64,000 bases of DNA from Blasia pusilla (taxonomy: Eukaryota > Marchantiophyta > Marchantiopsida > Blasiales), in assembly GCA_050084515.1 (NCBI GenBank), contig CM114271.1, positions 55,552,001-55,616,000 of the forward strand, given 5' to 3'. The notes beneath the pieces were generated by a model. The model did no database searches, had not been told where the DNA came from, and worked only from the letters and a program-made list of their open reading frames with translations. Below, piece by piece: positions 32,662-44,910 of the stretch; the stretch's first letter is position 1; each line of letters opens with the position of its first letter. Position numbers and translations under genes: made by a program.

Positions 32662-34841
32662 GCAAGATATACTCCTTAACTACTGTAAACCCCACCTCTT
32701 TACCTTAAGAGGCTGGGGGAACTCTCTCCACTTCAGTATCACAATCCTATCCTCACCCTACTAACCAAAACTCCTTCCTTTCTCTTGAGTGCTTTGAGTG
32801 GAGTGGCCAGTGGAACCCAACAAGCACACTCTACTTAGAATTCACAGTATCCAAGGATGACCACGGCAAAGCATAAGGTCCTCCAATGTCTTTGCCTTGG
32901 ACTAGTTGAATGTACCAAGGCATCCTCTAAAGTACACCCGACTCTCTAACCGATGAGGTAGTGCAATCACCTTCTTCTTCTCCTCGTACCTTGCTGATCT
33001 GCTGTTCTCCCTTCTTGTTCAGGGTAGTAGGAGACTTAACAGGTGAGCCCATGGTCTTCTACCTACAAGGGAGCTCAAGCATGACCCTCTCTCTCTCCAC
33101 TCACTAACTCTTATCACTTACCAGACACTGGAAGTCCAAGTTGTCACACCTGGAAGTAATCATGTGATTGGTGTCAAAGGCCAAGCTTAGGTGGGCGAGC
33201 AGCAAGCTTTCAAGCACACCTTGGTGGAGCACAATCTTGGAACCCAAGCTTGCCTCCCCTCTCTTGGTAGATCCTCTTGTCCTCTCCTGCACTTTTGAAT
33301 GATTAGTTGAATCATCTCCAAGAATCTCCCTTCATCAAGCCCTCCCCAACTCATCACTCAATCATGCACATACTCGGATACAAGGCAATGGTGTGAACTC
33401 ATTTCATAGGGCTACCTCCTGTGTATCACAAAATCATAGAGTACATGAGAGACCTTCTTAGTCTCGGCCCCCTTCAAGCACACTACACACTACCTAGACC
33501 TAGGAGCACAAAGCTGTCTTTGGTTAGCTTGGCTCAAGAGATCGAGTGTCTACTAGCCAACATGTCTATGCCCCCTTCAAGCAAACCCACCAGAGTATTT
33601 ATAAGTGAAGTTGAGCCCTCTTCTTCCTTGAGCTTCTCTGGTATTACGGGTTCCTACCTTCCTAAAAATCTACCTCCCCTAAGCATCTACTCCAAGGCAT
33701 CTCTGCATGAAATTTCGACCTCATCTACTTCTGAACTGTTCTCACTAGCATTTCCCAAGCTTGCTTCTTCTCAAGCTGGTTCGAGATTCCCTTAGGTGCT
33801 CTCTCTGATCTCACCTGATCTGCTGCTAATTACTTCCTGCTTTGCTCCTCACCTGATCATTACTTCCTGTTGCTCCTCACCGATCTCACTTGATCTCCTC
33901 GGCTGCTCCTCACTGATCTCCTCATTTGCTCCTCACGTGATCTCACCTGATCTCCTCAGTTGATAATTACTTCCCTGCTGCTCCTCACCTGATCTCACCT
34001 GATCTCCTCGGTGATAATTACTTCCCCTTCCTCACCTGATCTCACCTGATCTCCTCGGTGATAATTACTTCCTCTGCTCCTCACCGATCTCCTCGGTTGA
34101 TAATTACTTCCTGCTTGCTCCTCACCTGATCTCGATCTCCTCGGTGATAATTACTTCCTGCTGCTCCTCACCTGATCTCACTGATCTCCTCAGCTGCTCC
34201 TCACCTGATCTCACCTGATCTCCTCACATGATCTCACCTGATCTTTACTTCCCTGTTGCTCCTCACCTGATCTCACCTGATCTCCTCGGTGATAATTACT
34301 TCCTGCTTTGCTCCTCACCGATAAGGCCTAAACAATCGAATGTGTAGCTTTCTGGAAACTTTTGGGGTCGACTATCATACATCAACACCATGTCCCCTCC
34401 TTCATGGATCATGTTGTATTCGGTTATCAAACCTCATCTTCCTTTGGTCTTTGAACGGCCTTGGTCTTCTCTAATCTTGCCTTTCTCTCCTCCTCTAGGC
34501 ATCAATCATATCCAGCCTGCTATCTTTGCCACCTTCAGGTTGGAAGTGTCCTTCTAGAGTATGATCGGTCTTCAACTCCAACTCTACTACCGAAAGAGGG
34601 TTACGCCCATACACCAAGAAGTAGGACTTTTCCCTGTGGTGCTCTTCTCGGTGAGTTGTAAGCATGGGCGGTGAAGCTAATTTCTGTCCCAACTCGATAT
34701 GTGAGCTGCCACTATCTTGGTCCGAATGGCACCAATGATCCCATTTAAATTGCAGATTGTTGTTCTAGCTCCTTCTACTCACCTAACTAGAGTCCCAAAA
34801 GTATCTAACACACATGGGAGCCACTCATGAAGGGGTGCACA
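32662..34841 (-). repeat. 3' LTR of gypsy-1 (outer end truncated)
   Basis: Matches 40480-42515, with indels mainly in the CTCACCTGATCTC-rich stretch. It includes a diverged copy of integrase-coding sequence at about 34330-34720. It ends GTGCACA at 34841 against TATAATCCC internal sequence. No genuine gene; short open frames are incidental. Confidence 0.85.
33797..34325. repeat. Low-complexity block inside the LTR
   Basis: Irregular tandem repetition of CTCCTCACCTGATCTCACC and GGTGATAATTACTTCCTGC. The matching block in the other LTR (about 41625-41995) is shorter, so it has changed length since insertion. Confidence 0.8.
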
Positions 34842-35003
34842 TATAATCCCAGGGCCAGCTTGCGAACGCCGCCCGAGAGCATGCTAGTTTTGAAAGCCAT
34901 CTTCAATCAACTGCCCCATGTCATAGTATTTTCTTATCCTTGATCCATTCACTCTTGCCGTAATGCTTCCCCATCTAGTGTAGCCAAAGACAAAGAACCA
35001 TTC

Positions 35004-35910
35004 TCAAATACTGAGATTACGATAAGGCCCAAGCCAGCGTATGTCTTTGCTTTCTGGAAACTTTTGGTGTCGACTATCATACATCAGCACCAAGTCCCCA
35101 TCCTTCACTAGATCATGCTTTATTCGGTTATCAAACCTCATCTTCCTTTGTTGCTTTGAACGGCCTTGGTCTTCTCTAGTCTTTGCCTTTCTCTCCTCCT
35201 CTAGGGCATCAATCATATCCAGCCTGCTATCTATGCCACCTTCAGGTTGGAAGTGCCCTTCTAGAGTATGATCAGTCTTCAACTCCAACTCTACTACCAA
35301 GAGAGGGTTCTGCCCATACACCAAGAAGTAGGGACTTTTCCCTGTGGTGCTCTTCTCAGCTGTGTTGTAAGCATGGACAGCTGAAGCTAATTTCCTATCC
35401 CAATCTGATTTGTGAGCTGCCACTATCTTGGTCAAAATAGCACCAATGATCCCATTGGCTCTCTCAGTGAGACCATTAGCCTTAGGGTTGTAAGGTGTGG
35501 TCAACCTATGCTTGATGCGGTGCTGCTCTGTTATAGCCTGAATCACCTCATTAATGAAGTGCAAACCTCTATCACTCACTAACTCCCATGGAGCACCAAA
35601 CCTCATGAGAATATGCTCATACAAGAACCTCCCAGCAGTTTCACCATCATTCTTCCTTGTGGCCTTAGCTTCCACCCACTTAGTAGCATAATCAGTGGCT
35701 AGAATAATGTACCTATTTCTATGGCCCTTACTAGCAGGAGTGATAGGACCAATGAAGTCAATTCCCCACTTAGCAAAAGGACCCAAAGGGATGATAGGTG
35801 TGAGTGGCCAGTGATCCTTAACTGAAGGTTTGCCTGAATGTTGGCAAGGGTCACAACTTCTGATGTACTTGTGCACATCTCTATGGAGGGTAGGCCACCA
35901 GTACCCTGCA
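35004..35910 (-). pseudogene. Gypsy-1 integrase region
   Basis: Continues pol after one in-frame TGA at 35911-35913. It shows the CDPC end of the H2C2 finger, then the catalytic triad in context: WGIDFIGPI (Asp), VSDRGLHF (Asp) and GLTERANG (Glu). This is the DDE integrase that inserts retrotransposon DNA. The C-terminal part (YFLVYGQNPLLVVELELK) is the segment duplicated inside the LTRs. Confidence 0.85.
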
Positions 35911-38507
35911 GTTCAAATCTTCTTGATGGTGGTCTCCAATCCAAAGTGACCTCCCTCCTCTCCTGAGTGGAATGTGTGCATGATTCTCAGACTTTCTCCC
36001 TTACTCACACACCTTCTCAACCTGTCATCTGGTCCAAGTTTGAACAACACATCCTCGATCAATGCATATGGCCCTGCCTTAACTATAAACATCTTTTGTT
36101 TTTGAGAGTTTGCGGGTGGAACAACTCCCTCTTTGAGATACCTTCTAATCTCAGCATACTCATCCCCTTCTTCTGAAATGGCAAAGAGGTGTTCATCAGG
36201 AAACTCGGCAACAATAGCGTTTCTCATCTCTTCCTCCTCTAGCCTGGACAGGTAGTCAACATTCTTGTTCCCCATCCCTGGCTTCACCTTGATCTGGTAT
36301 TGGAACTCTTGTAGTAGCATAACCCACCTTGCAACTCTGCCGGATAGATCAGCCTTGTTGACCAGATGTTTGATGGCATCATGATCAGTGTGAAAGACCA
36401 CATCATAGCCGAGGAGGTAATGCCTGAACTTCTTACACGCAAAAATGATAGGCAAGCACTCTCTCTCAGTAGTGCTGTAGTTTCTCTCAGCGGAACTCAA
36501 CTGCCTACTACCATAATAAATTGGCCTCTCCTCTTTGTCCTCTCCATACTGCCACAATATAATTCCTATGCAAAATCCAGAAGCATCACCAGTTACATGG
36601 AACTCTCTATCAAACCTTGGTGCTGCCATCATGGGTGCCTTCACCATCCTTGCCTTGAGCTCCCTAAAGGCTTCCTCTTGGCGATCTGCCCAGTGGAATG
36701 TAGCCTCCTTCTTCAGCAACTCGGTCAATGGGAGAGCAATCTTAGCATATCCCTCTATAAACCTCCTATAATAACCAACCATGCCAAGGAAGCCTCGAAC
36801 TTCTTTCACACTAGTGGGTGCTTTGAGAGCCAAGATGGTGGTCACTTTATCCAGGTCTACAGCAATCCCCTCGGCTGATACTCTATGCCCCAATAGTATC
36901 CCACTCTCCATCCCAATGAAGCACTTTCCTGGGTTTAACTTCAGATTGGCTTCCTTACATCTTTCAAAGGTAAGCCTCAAATGTTGTAGATGCTCCTCCC
37001 TTTTACTGAAAACTGCAAAATCATCGATGAAGACCTCTAGAAAATGCCTCAAGAAATCATGAAAAATGTCTCTCATGATCCTCTGAAATGTACCTGGAGC
37101 ATTACACAATCCAAAGGGCATCCTGCGAAATGCATAAGTCCCCCAATCAGTGGTGAATGTAGTGTAGATCTGGTCTCCAACTCTGATGAAGGTCTGGTAG
37201 TACCCCGACATACCGTCCAAGAAAGTGTACACCGCATGACCAGCTACATGGTCCAGTATGATATCAGTGAAGGGCAGCGGGTAGAAGTCCTTCTTGGTAG
37301 CCTCATTCAACTTTCTATAGTCTTGACAAACTCTGATCTTGGCTATTCCATCAGCTCCCACCTTCTTTGGCACAATCACAATGGGGGATACCCACTCACT
37401 ATGTTTTACAGGATAGATAAATCCTACTACCAATAGCTTATCCAACTCCTCCTTCACTTTCAAGGAGTACTTTGGATTGAGCCTGTATTGCCTTTGCCTA
37501 ACGGGTACTGCATCCTCCTTCAAGTCTATCCGATGTTCTCCATACTCAGGTGAGATTCCAGTCAGGTCGTGATGTGACCAAGAAAACACATCCTTGAACT
37601 CTAGCAACAACTCCTTGTAGGCTTCTTTCTCCACCTCCTGGATAGTCCTGCCTACATAGAACTCCATATCTGGCGGAAGACTCATCTTCTCATACTGAAC
37701 TGGTTTTACAGCAGCGGAGAGGTCCTCCTCTTGCTCTCTTCCAAAGGTCTCATGATAGCCCTTCATACCTGGATCCTCCATTAGCTGCTGGTGCACCCAT
37801 GCACTGGTGAGTGGGACATCAAGTTCTCCCAGGGCATGCTCATTCTTCTTCTTCTTCCCCATAGCTAGTCTCGTTTGATCTTCTTCATTTGATGTAAGAG
37901 GCCAAGTCTTGGTGGTGTCCTCTGGCTCTTCATCTTCCTTGACCTGCACATGCTCTTCCTCTGGTTGGTTGAAGTCAAACTCTTTTTCTGTTGCTGTCTT
38001 GAAGGCATTCACCACCATCCAACAATCTGAAGCTTGCTCTTCTTCGTCTACTTCCTCACTCTCAGTCGTGTACCCCATGGAGCTTGCTGTTGTCTCGCCT
38101 TGGTATGCTGGAAGCCCCCATGGGATCCTTACTGAACCAATCCTAAACTCCTTCTTCTTCCAATCCTCCAAAACTCCTGCCTTGTACAGCCAAGGCCTCC
38201 CCAACAAAACTTGGAATGTAGCAGGAATGGGTAGCCTGATTACTACATAGTTTAGCTTATACTCCAACTCTCCCATCCTAGTAACTACCTGAGATAACTT
38301 ACCCACGGGTACCACTTCCTCTTGGTTAGCCATCCTCAATATCTTTGGGGTAGGCTTGAATACGGTGTAACCCAGGTCAGCATCAGTTTGCTCCATCATG
38401 ACATTCACACCTGAACCTCCATCCACTGGTACCCTTGTGATCAAACACCCTTCGATCTCAGTGTCAATCTCAGGTGCTCCCCAATCCTCCACTTCAGTGT
38501 ATCTCAC
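35911..38507 (-). pseudogene. Gypsy-1 pol: protease, reverse transcriptase, RNase H
   Basis: 864 open codons. An aspartic protease-like segment is near the start (VPVDGGSGVNVM; Asp kept, second residue Gly in place of Ser/Thr). Reverse transcriptase follows (SEWVSPIVIVPKK; YTFLDGMSGYYQ; FGLCNAPGTFQ; FIDDFAVFS with the two catalytic Asp). Then comes RNase H (VTGDASGFCIGI; TTEREC; HTDHDAIKHL) and the start of the integrase zinc finger. It ends in a TGA after TTIKKI, probably from CGA, that separates it from integrase. Known role: copies the element RNA into DNA. Confidence 0.9.
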
Positions 38508-38899
38508 CTCTGAAATGGTAGGTGGGAGCCTCTTCCTCCTCTTGGTCTTTCAGTTTTGCATCCAACTGACTTGCTTTGGTACCTTGGATTATCCTTCAAC
38601 AACTGCCCAATGGTGACTTCAGCTAACCTCTTCTCAATGTCCAGCATGATGTTGTAGTGCAACTCCCTTCTGGCTGCAGGGGACAAAGAGGGTCTTACCA
38701 CCATTGTAGTCTTCTTGGTATTGGCCTCTCCTTCCTTGGTATGAAGCTCTTCCAAGTGGGCTAGCACTTCTTCAGTAACATCAGGCAACTCAAAGGCTGG
38801 AGCTTCTTCCTCCTCTTCTCCACCTGATGTGATCTCCTCTCTTGCAAGCCCCTTGCCCTTCTCTTCATTGGTTTGCCTCCTGGTAGACACTCTCCACAC
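38508..38899 (-). pseudogene. Gypsy-1 gag-pol junction segment
   Basis: A 131-codon frame (to 38504) rich in Glu and Lys that overlaps the end of gag in another frame and leads toward pol. Gag, this segment and pol are in different frames, which points to indels in this copy. No catalytic motif visible. Confidence 0.55.
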
Positions 38900-40164
38900 A
38901 TTCTCCTCTTCACGGTCCTGGATCCATCTGACATTTGAAGTCGTGCCTCGTCCCTTGGTTGTTGCTCTGCTGCTGCCTTGTTGGACCAGTTGAGGGCTGC
39001 TTCTTCCCTAGGTGGGATTGGGGTATAGCGGGGCAAGACTCTAAGTTGCACAGGCTTTGGGCACCTGGAAGCCTTGTGCCCCTCTTCCCTGCAATTTCTA
39101 CACAGCAAGATGTACTCCCCAGGAATCCTCCGGTGTGGGCACTCAGGTGAGATATGTCCGACCTCCCCACACTCCCAACAAGCACCAGGGATTCTTGGTA
39201 TTGAACCCCCTGGTCTAGCCCTGATATCAGCACGTAGAGCTCCTTGTTGAATAGCATAAAGACACTCTATGTCCCTGAGCTCTAGCTCCTGAGAGTTCAG
39301 CTCCGTCTCTTGGATCATCCTCCATTCAGCTTGACAATCATGAGAGAAATGACCCTCCTTCTTGCATCGGGTGCACCAAATATTAGTGCGGGTCATAGGG
39401 ACTGCCTTGCGGTTCTTCTTGATATCAGCCATCTGCACCTTCACCTCCTCTATGGCTGCCCTTAAGGTCTGCATTTCATCCTTCACAACCTTGGTGAGTT
39501 GTGATGGATGTGTCTCTCTACTTCTCTGATGGCTAGACTTCTCTTCTCTGTCCTCCACCGAGTACTCATCACTATCATCAGAGTCCTCAAACTTGACCTT
39601 CTTCTTCAGCTTCTTCTCTGCCCAGCGGCCTGATAGTAGGGCTGACTTCTCATATCTCTTGGCCACCTCAACAGCAGCTGCTAATGTTTGAGGATCTGCC
39701 TTCCTCACTTCAAAATCCAACAACTCTGGTAGACCAGAAATAAACCACTCCAACTGAAGGTTTGCTGGTGGTACTATGGACAACTTCCCTATCAGCTGTT
39801 GGACACGCTGGGTGTAGCTCCTTAGTGTGTCACTTGCCTTCATCTTGATAGAATTCAGTCGTGACATCACCCTTGAATCTGCCCCGATCTCCCTAAACTC
39901 TTGCTCAAATGCTGACTTCAGCCTTGGCCAATCAGCTTTCTGTCCATCCTCCAAGGCATTGTACCAACGCAAGGCTTCTCCATCAATCAGCCCACGAAAC
40001 AACCTCTTGGTTGTGTCTTCATCCCCTTCATCATTGGCTGCCAAAGTTGCTAGGTATTGTTCCATCCAGTCATCCACATCTTGACCACCATCCCCTCGAA
40101 ATCTGGTGTACTTGATTCGAAATGAGGGAGGCATCTTGATTGAGGTAGCTTGAGCAGGAACCAA
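38761..40164 (-). CDS. Gypsy-1 gag
   Basis: 467 codons. The N-terminal half is a retrotransposon Gag capsid domain (DVDDWMEQYLATL; GEALRWYNAL; FEQEFREIG; LRSYTQRVQQL). Three CCHC zinc knuckles follow: CTRCKKEGHFSHDC, CWECGEVGHISPEC and CRNCREEGHKASRC. These bind the element RNA in the particle. The last 100 codons look shifted relative to the pol frame. The start at 40164 is the first ATG after the primer site. Confidence 0.85.
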   Translation of the reverse strand: MVPAQATSIKMPPSFRIKYTRFRGDGGQDVDDWMEQYLATLAANDEGDEDTTKRLFRGLIDGEALRWYNALEDGQKADWPRLKSAFEQEFREIGADSRVMSRLNSIKMKASDTLRSYTQRVQQLIGKLSIVPPANLQLEWFISGLPELLDFEVRKADPQTLAAAVEVAKRYEKSALLSGRWAEKKLKKKVKFEDSDDSDEYSVEDREEKSSHQRSRETHPSQLTKVVKDEMQTLRAAIEEVKVQMADIKKNRKAVPMTRTNIWCTRCKKEGHFSHDCQAEWRMIQETELNSQELELRDIECLYAIQQGALRADIRARPGGSIPRIPGACWECGEVGHISPECPHRRIPGEYILLCRNCREEGHKASRCPKPVQLRVLPRYTPIPPREEAALNWSNKAAAEQQPRDEARLQMSDGSRTVKRRMCGECLPGGKPMKRRARGLQERRSHQVEKRRKKLQPLSCLMLLKKC

Positions 40165-40344
40165 TTGAACTAAGCCGGCTGTTATAGCAGGTGCTGAACT
40201 TGACTCCCCACAAAAGAGTCTCTTATGGAAGCTCTTTCTCTCTCTTCTTGGTGATCTGCAGCAGCCTTCCGTGCACTCCTTGCTGAATGTCTTTGATGCC
40301 GCTCACTCATAAGTCTCCTTCACTTTTGGTCTGGACTCCACAGC

Positions 40345-40365
40345 TCCCCGGCAGCGGCGCCAAAA
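40345..40365 (-). other. Primer-binding site of gypsy-1
   Basis: Reading leftward directly after the 5' LTR end: TTTTGGCGCCGCTGCCGGGG. The TGGCGCCG...GCCGGGG form is typical of plant Athila/Tat-type elements. It fixes the LTR boundary at 40366. Confidence 0.7.
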
Positions 40366-42515
40366 TGTCTCACCAGGTAATACATGGCAAAGACACACAA
40401 CCTAGGTGAAATCTGTTGCTAGTTCCACCAGTTCGGTCCCATGTAAGAGCTTAGGGCCAGATAAGAAGATCAGATCTGCAAAATATACTCCTTAACTCTG
40501 TAAACCCCACCTCTTTACCTTAAGAGGCTGGGGAACTCTCTCCACTTCAGTATCACAATCCTATCCTCACCCTACTAACCAAAACTCCTTCCTTTCTCTT
40601 GAGTGCTTTGAGTGGAGTGGCAGTGGAACCCAACAAGCACACTCTACTTAGAATTCACAGTCCAAGGATGACCACGGCAAAGATAAGGTCCTCCAATGTG
40701 TCTGCCTTGGACTAGTTGAATGTACCAAGGCATCCTCTAAAGTACACCCGACTCCTAACCCGATGAGGTAGTGCAATCACCTTCTTCTTCTCCTCGTACC
40801 TTGCTGATCTGCTTTGTTCTCCCTTCTTGTTCGGGGTAGTAGGAGACTTAACAGCTGAGCCCATGGTCTTCTACCTCACAGGGAGCTCAAGCATGACCCT
40901 CTCTCTCTCTCCACTCACTAACTCTTATCACTTACCAGACACTGGAAGTCCAAGTTGTCACACACCGGAAGTAATCATGTGATTGGTGTCAAAGGCCAAG
41001 CTTAGGTGGGCGAATGACAAGCTTTCCAAGCACACCTTGGTGGAGCACAATCTTGGAACCCAAGCTTGCCTCCCCTCTCTTGGTAGATCCTCTTGTCCTC
41101 TCCTGCACTTTTGAATGATTAGTTGAATCATCTCCAAGAATCTCCCTTCATCAAGCCCTCCCCCAACTCATCACTCAATCATGCACATACTCAGATACAA
41201 GGCAATGGTGTGAACTCATTTCATAGGGCTACCTCCTGTGTATCACAAAATCATAGAGTACATGAGAGACCTTCTTAGTCTCAGCCCCCTTCAAGCACAC
41301 TACACACTACCTAGACCTAGGAGCACAAAGCGTCTTTGGTTAGCTTGGCTCAAGAGATCGAGTGTCTACTAGCCAACAAAGCATGTCTATGCCCCCTTCA
41401 AGCAAACCCACCAGAGTATTTATAAGTGAAGTTGAGAGCCCTCTTCTTCCTTGAGCTTCTCTGGTATTCTGGGTTCCTACCTTCCTAAAAATCTACCTCC
41501 CCCTAAGCATCTACTCCAAGGCATCTCTTGCATGAAATTTCGACCTCATCTACTTTCAAACTGTTCTCACTAGCATTTCCCAAGCTTGCTTCTTCTCAAG
41601 CTGGTTCGAGATTCCCTTGGGTGCTCCTCACCGATCTCCTGATCTCCTGCCTGCTAATTACTTCCCTGCTGCTCCTCACTGATCATTACTTCCTGTTGCT
41701 CCTCACCTGATCTCACTTGATCTCTCATTTGCTCTCCTTGATCTCCTCCTGCTCCTCACGTGATCTCACCGATCTCCTCGTTGATAATTACTTCCCCTGC
41801 TCTCACCTGATCTCACCTGATCTCCTCGCCTGATAATTACTGCTGCTCCTCGATCTCACCGATCTCCTCGCTGATAATTACTTCCTGATCTCACCTGATC
41901 TCCTCACCTGATAATTCTCTGCTGCCTCACCTGATCTCTGATCTCTCGCTCCTCACATGATAATTACTTCCTCTGCTGCTCCTCACCGATCTCAAGGCCT
42001 AAACAATCGAATGTGTAGCTTTCCGAAACTTTTGGGGTCGACTATCATACATCAAACACCATGTCCCCTCCTTCACTGGATCATGTTGTATTCGGTTATC
42101 AAACCTCATCTTCCTTTGGTCTTTGAACGGCCTTGGTCTTCTCTAATCTTGCCTTTCTCTCCTCCTCTAGGGCATCAATCATATCCATTTTGCTATCTTT
42201 GCCACCTTCAGGTTGGAAGTGTCCTTCTAGAGTATGATCAGTCTTCAACTCCAACTCTACTACCGAAAGAGGGTTCTGCCCATACACCAAGAAGTAGGGA
42301 CTTTTCCCTGTGGTGCTCTTCTCAGCTGAGTTGTAAGCATGGACAGTGAAGCTAATTTCTGTCCCAACTCGATATGTGAGTGCCACTATCTTGGTCCGAA
42401 TGGCACCAATGATCCCATTTAAATTGCAGATTGTTGTTCTAGCTCCTTCTACTCACCTAACTAGAGTCCCAAAAGTATCTAACACACATGGGAGCCACTC
42501 ATGAAGGGGCGCACA
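40366..42515 (-). repeat. 5' LTR of gypsy-1
   Basis: 2,150 bp; on the coding strand it begins TGTGC and ends GAGACA (TG...CA). It includes the low-complexity block (41625-41995) and a stretch related to the element's own integrase C-terminal region (41990-42400). Abuts methyltransferase exon 4 codons at 42516. Confidence 0.85.
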
Positions 42516-42678
42516 CATGGATCCACAGGATCCTGGATCTTGAACACCTGGAAATTGTGCTCGGGCTGAACAAAGCAGTAGACGTAGGAGTGGTCCATCT
42601 GTAAATCAGCACGTTGGAAACAATGTCAGAAACTAAAGAAGTCGCCTTGAAAACATTTTCAATAACTGACTTTGGATC

Positions 42679-42987
42679 AACCCGTCGGGCTCCGTTGTTT
42701 TTGTCCGTGAGCAACCGGTCGGAAGGCGACGGATTGCTGGCCTAGAGCAGCCCATGCTCGCCTGAGAGCAACCCATCGCTATCAGACGGGTTGCATCCAA
42801 AAACCAAAATCAACTGGGAAAAACCAAAAGCAACTCCAACCCGTCGGGTTCCGACGGGTTGCAGGTACACCGCGGTTTTCCCTGTATGTGGGAAAGATGC
42901 AACCCGTCGGAAACCGACGGGTTGCTCTCAGCCGAGCATGGGTTGCTCTAAGCCAGCAACCCGTCGCCTTCCGACGGGTTGCTCACG
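42679..42987. repeat. Palindrome array, intron 3 of methyltransferase copy 5
   Basis: Six palindromes. Those at about 42839-42863 and 42899-42925 are perfect or nearly so, with GGGTTCC and GGAAACC centres. Confidence 0.9.
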
Positions 42988-44910
42988 GACAAAAAAAACC
43001 CAGATTGACTCTCATTATACACATCATTAAAATATAATTGAAATTATAGTACAGGAATTGAGCCTTACCCGAATCTGACTCGTCGCGGATCAGAGTGGGT
43101 ACTCGTTTTTTATGATCCCTGATTGTGCCGTCCTCCACTTTAGCGACCTCTTGACGCACTGGAGGTTGAAGAGCTCGTCCTCGCTCCCTCCAGTCAACAC
43201 CAAGAAGCAGCCCCTGTCACTCAGATAGGCGTCTGCAAAGGAGAACAAAAGTGCAATCTGGTCATAAGAGAGCGGCACATTCCACTCAGGTACCTCGTCC
43301 GACGGATTCTCGCCCCAAAGTTGCAACCCGGAGGGCAGATCGGCGATCAAGAGATCCACCGCAACCTTGGGGCAACCCGGGCACCTCTCGCTTCCGCTTC
43401 TCCCTAGCCTGGGGACGGCTTGTCGAGGTTTCTATGACCTCACATTCTGGTGGCGTTTTTTTCGCCGAGGACCTGGTCCGACCCTCTCTCCCCGCTCGTC
43501 TGGACGATTCCGCCTCTGGCCTTGAATCTTCAGCCTCACTTTGGGAAGACTCGGCCAATGAATTTTTCCCTCCCCTCACATTGCCTTTGAGACCCGCTGT
43601 GGATTTGTCTTTGGCTGTGCGGACCTTGGAAGCCAACTCAGCTGTCTCGTGGGCCTGCTCTTCTGCATCTCCTTCGAAGAACTCTTCAGGCTGGATGAAA
43701 TTGGGGATGTCGTCTTGTCCTGAGGCCACTGCATCATGAAGCACTTGTAAGTCCTTATCCGTGATGTCTTCAGGGTTGTTGAAGTCGAGCCAAATGGGGA
43801 AATTCTCCACCTCCCAATCGGACATGTGCTGCCCCATCTCCACGTCGTACATGGAGAATGTCTCTGCATCCGGCGGCGAAGCCCACAATTTCAAGGCTAC
43901 CGGTAATTTTCCCCACGTACCTGCGTTCTTACACTAGACGAGGTACGTGAAGACCATCCGTTGGGCAGCTTTTAGTCGAACAGGTTTGGCCGTCTGCTCC
44001 TGTAGATCTCGCTTCTTCTTTGCTTGATCCCGTTTGTTCCCCTCTACTTCTTCGTCAAGCTCTGCCTGAGGGAGGACGCAAACCTTGAACATGGTATTGA
44101 ATCATGGGTTTTTGGTTGGCTTGTCCCGGATGTCGTCGAGCCAAACCTCGAAATCTCCAGAACTTTCAAGGTTTGCGTTCGGCGGAATGGGCTCTAATCT
44201 TTTGAGCTCCGCTTGCAGACCGTCCAGCACGGACTTCCGGATTACCTGCAACGCGTCCCAGAACGACCATTCGCGTAGCCAATGCGAGATCACTGGATCG
44301 GACACACCCGGAGGATGGTGTGCCGCCCTCTTCTGGGCCTCTCAGCCCTGAGACTGATTTTCATCAATCGTATCCTCCTAAACTTGCTTATCCCGGACAA
44401 CGCAAATCGATGCACGCGATCCAGCGACACTTTCTCCCCAATCCGACCATGCGGATCTTCATCCCTCTTCCGTTGGCGCTTGATAATCGACTTCAGCTCC
44501 TTGTAGAACTCCGGACCAAGTTCGGGGTTGAGAATGCTGATGTATCGCTGCATCTTGCTCGCCGTGCATTTTTTGTTGGATATCTGCGGCTTGATGAATT
44601 TGGCGCTCGCATTACACGAGATACCTTCTCCCCCGCTCCGGCTCGGTCAGCGCTTTTCTTCGCGGCCTGTATCTTCGACCAGCAAAGGATGGTTACGGCT
44701 GCATCTTGAGAAATAGACTTATTTGCCCAAGTTTTCTTCTTAATCTGAGCACCCTTTGCAAGCATCTGATTGACGAGGGCATCGCCCAAGAACCCCCTGT
44801 ACTCTCCCGGGTGCGTCGTAAGCATCTTCCTCACCCGATCGCAGTCCTGGATCCAGTGGTGGGTGACATTCCCCTCCGATACAATCCTGCACATCCAAAC
44901 TCATGGGTTC

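Larger units (their letters stand above)
32662..42515 (-). mobile_element. Ty3/gypsy LTR retrotransposon 1 (Athila/Tat-like), in methyltransferase copy 5
   Basis: A 9.9-kb element read leftward: 5' LTR 40366-42515, primer site about 40345-40365, gag 38761-40164, pol with protease, reverse transcriptase, RNase H and integrase 35004-38507, 3' LTR 32662-34841. The primer site (reverse: TGGCGCCGCTGCCGGGG) is of the type common in plant Athila/Tat elements. The 3' LTR lacks about 115 bp at its outer end, and about 350 bp of the methyltransferase exon that should flank it is missing. One deletion therefore removed both, and no target duplication remains. The LTRs are similar enough to be recent. 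No element palindrome is found in it. Confidence 0.9.
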
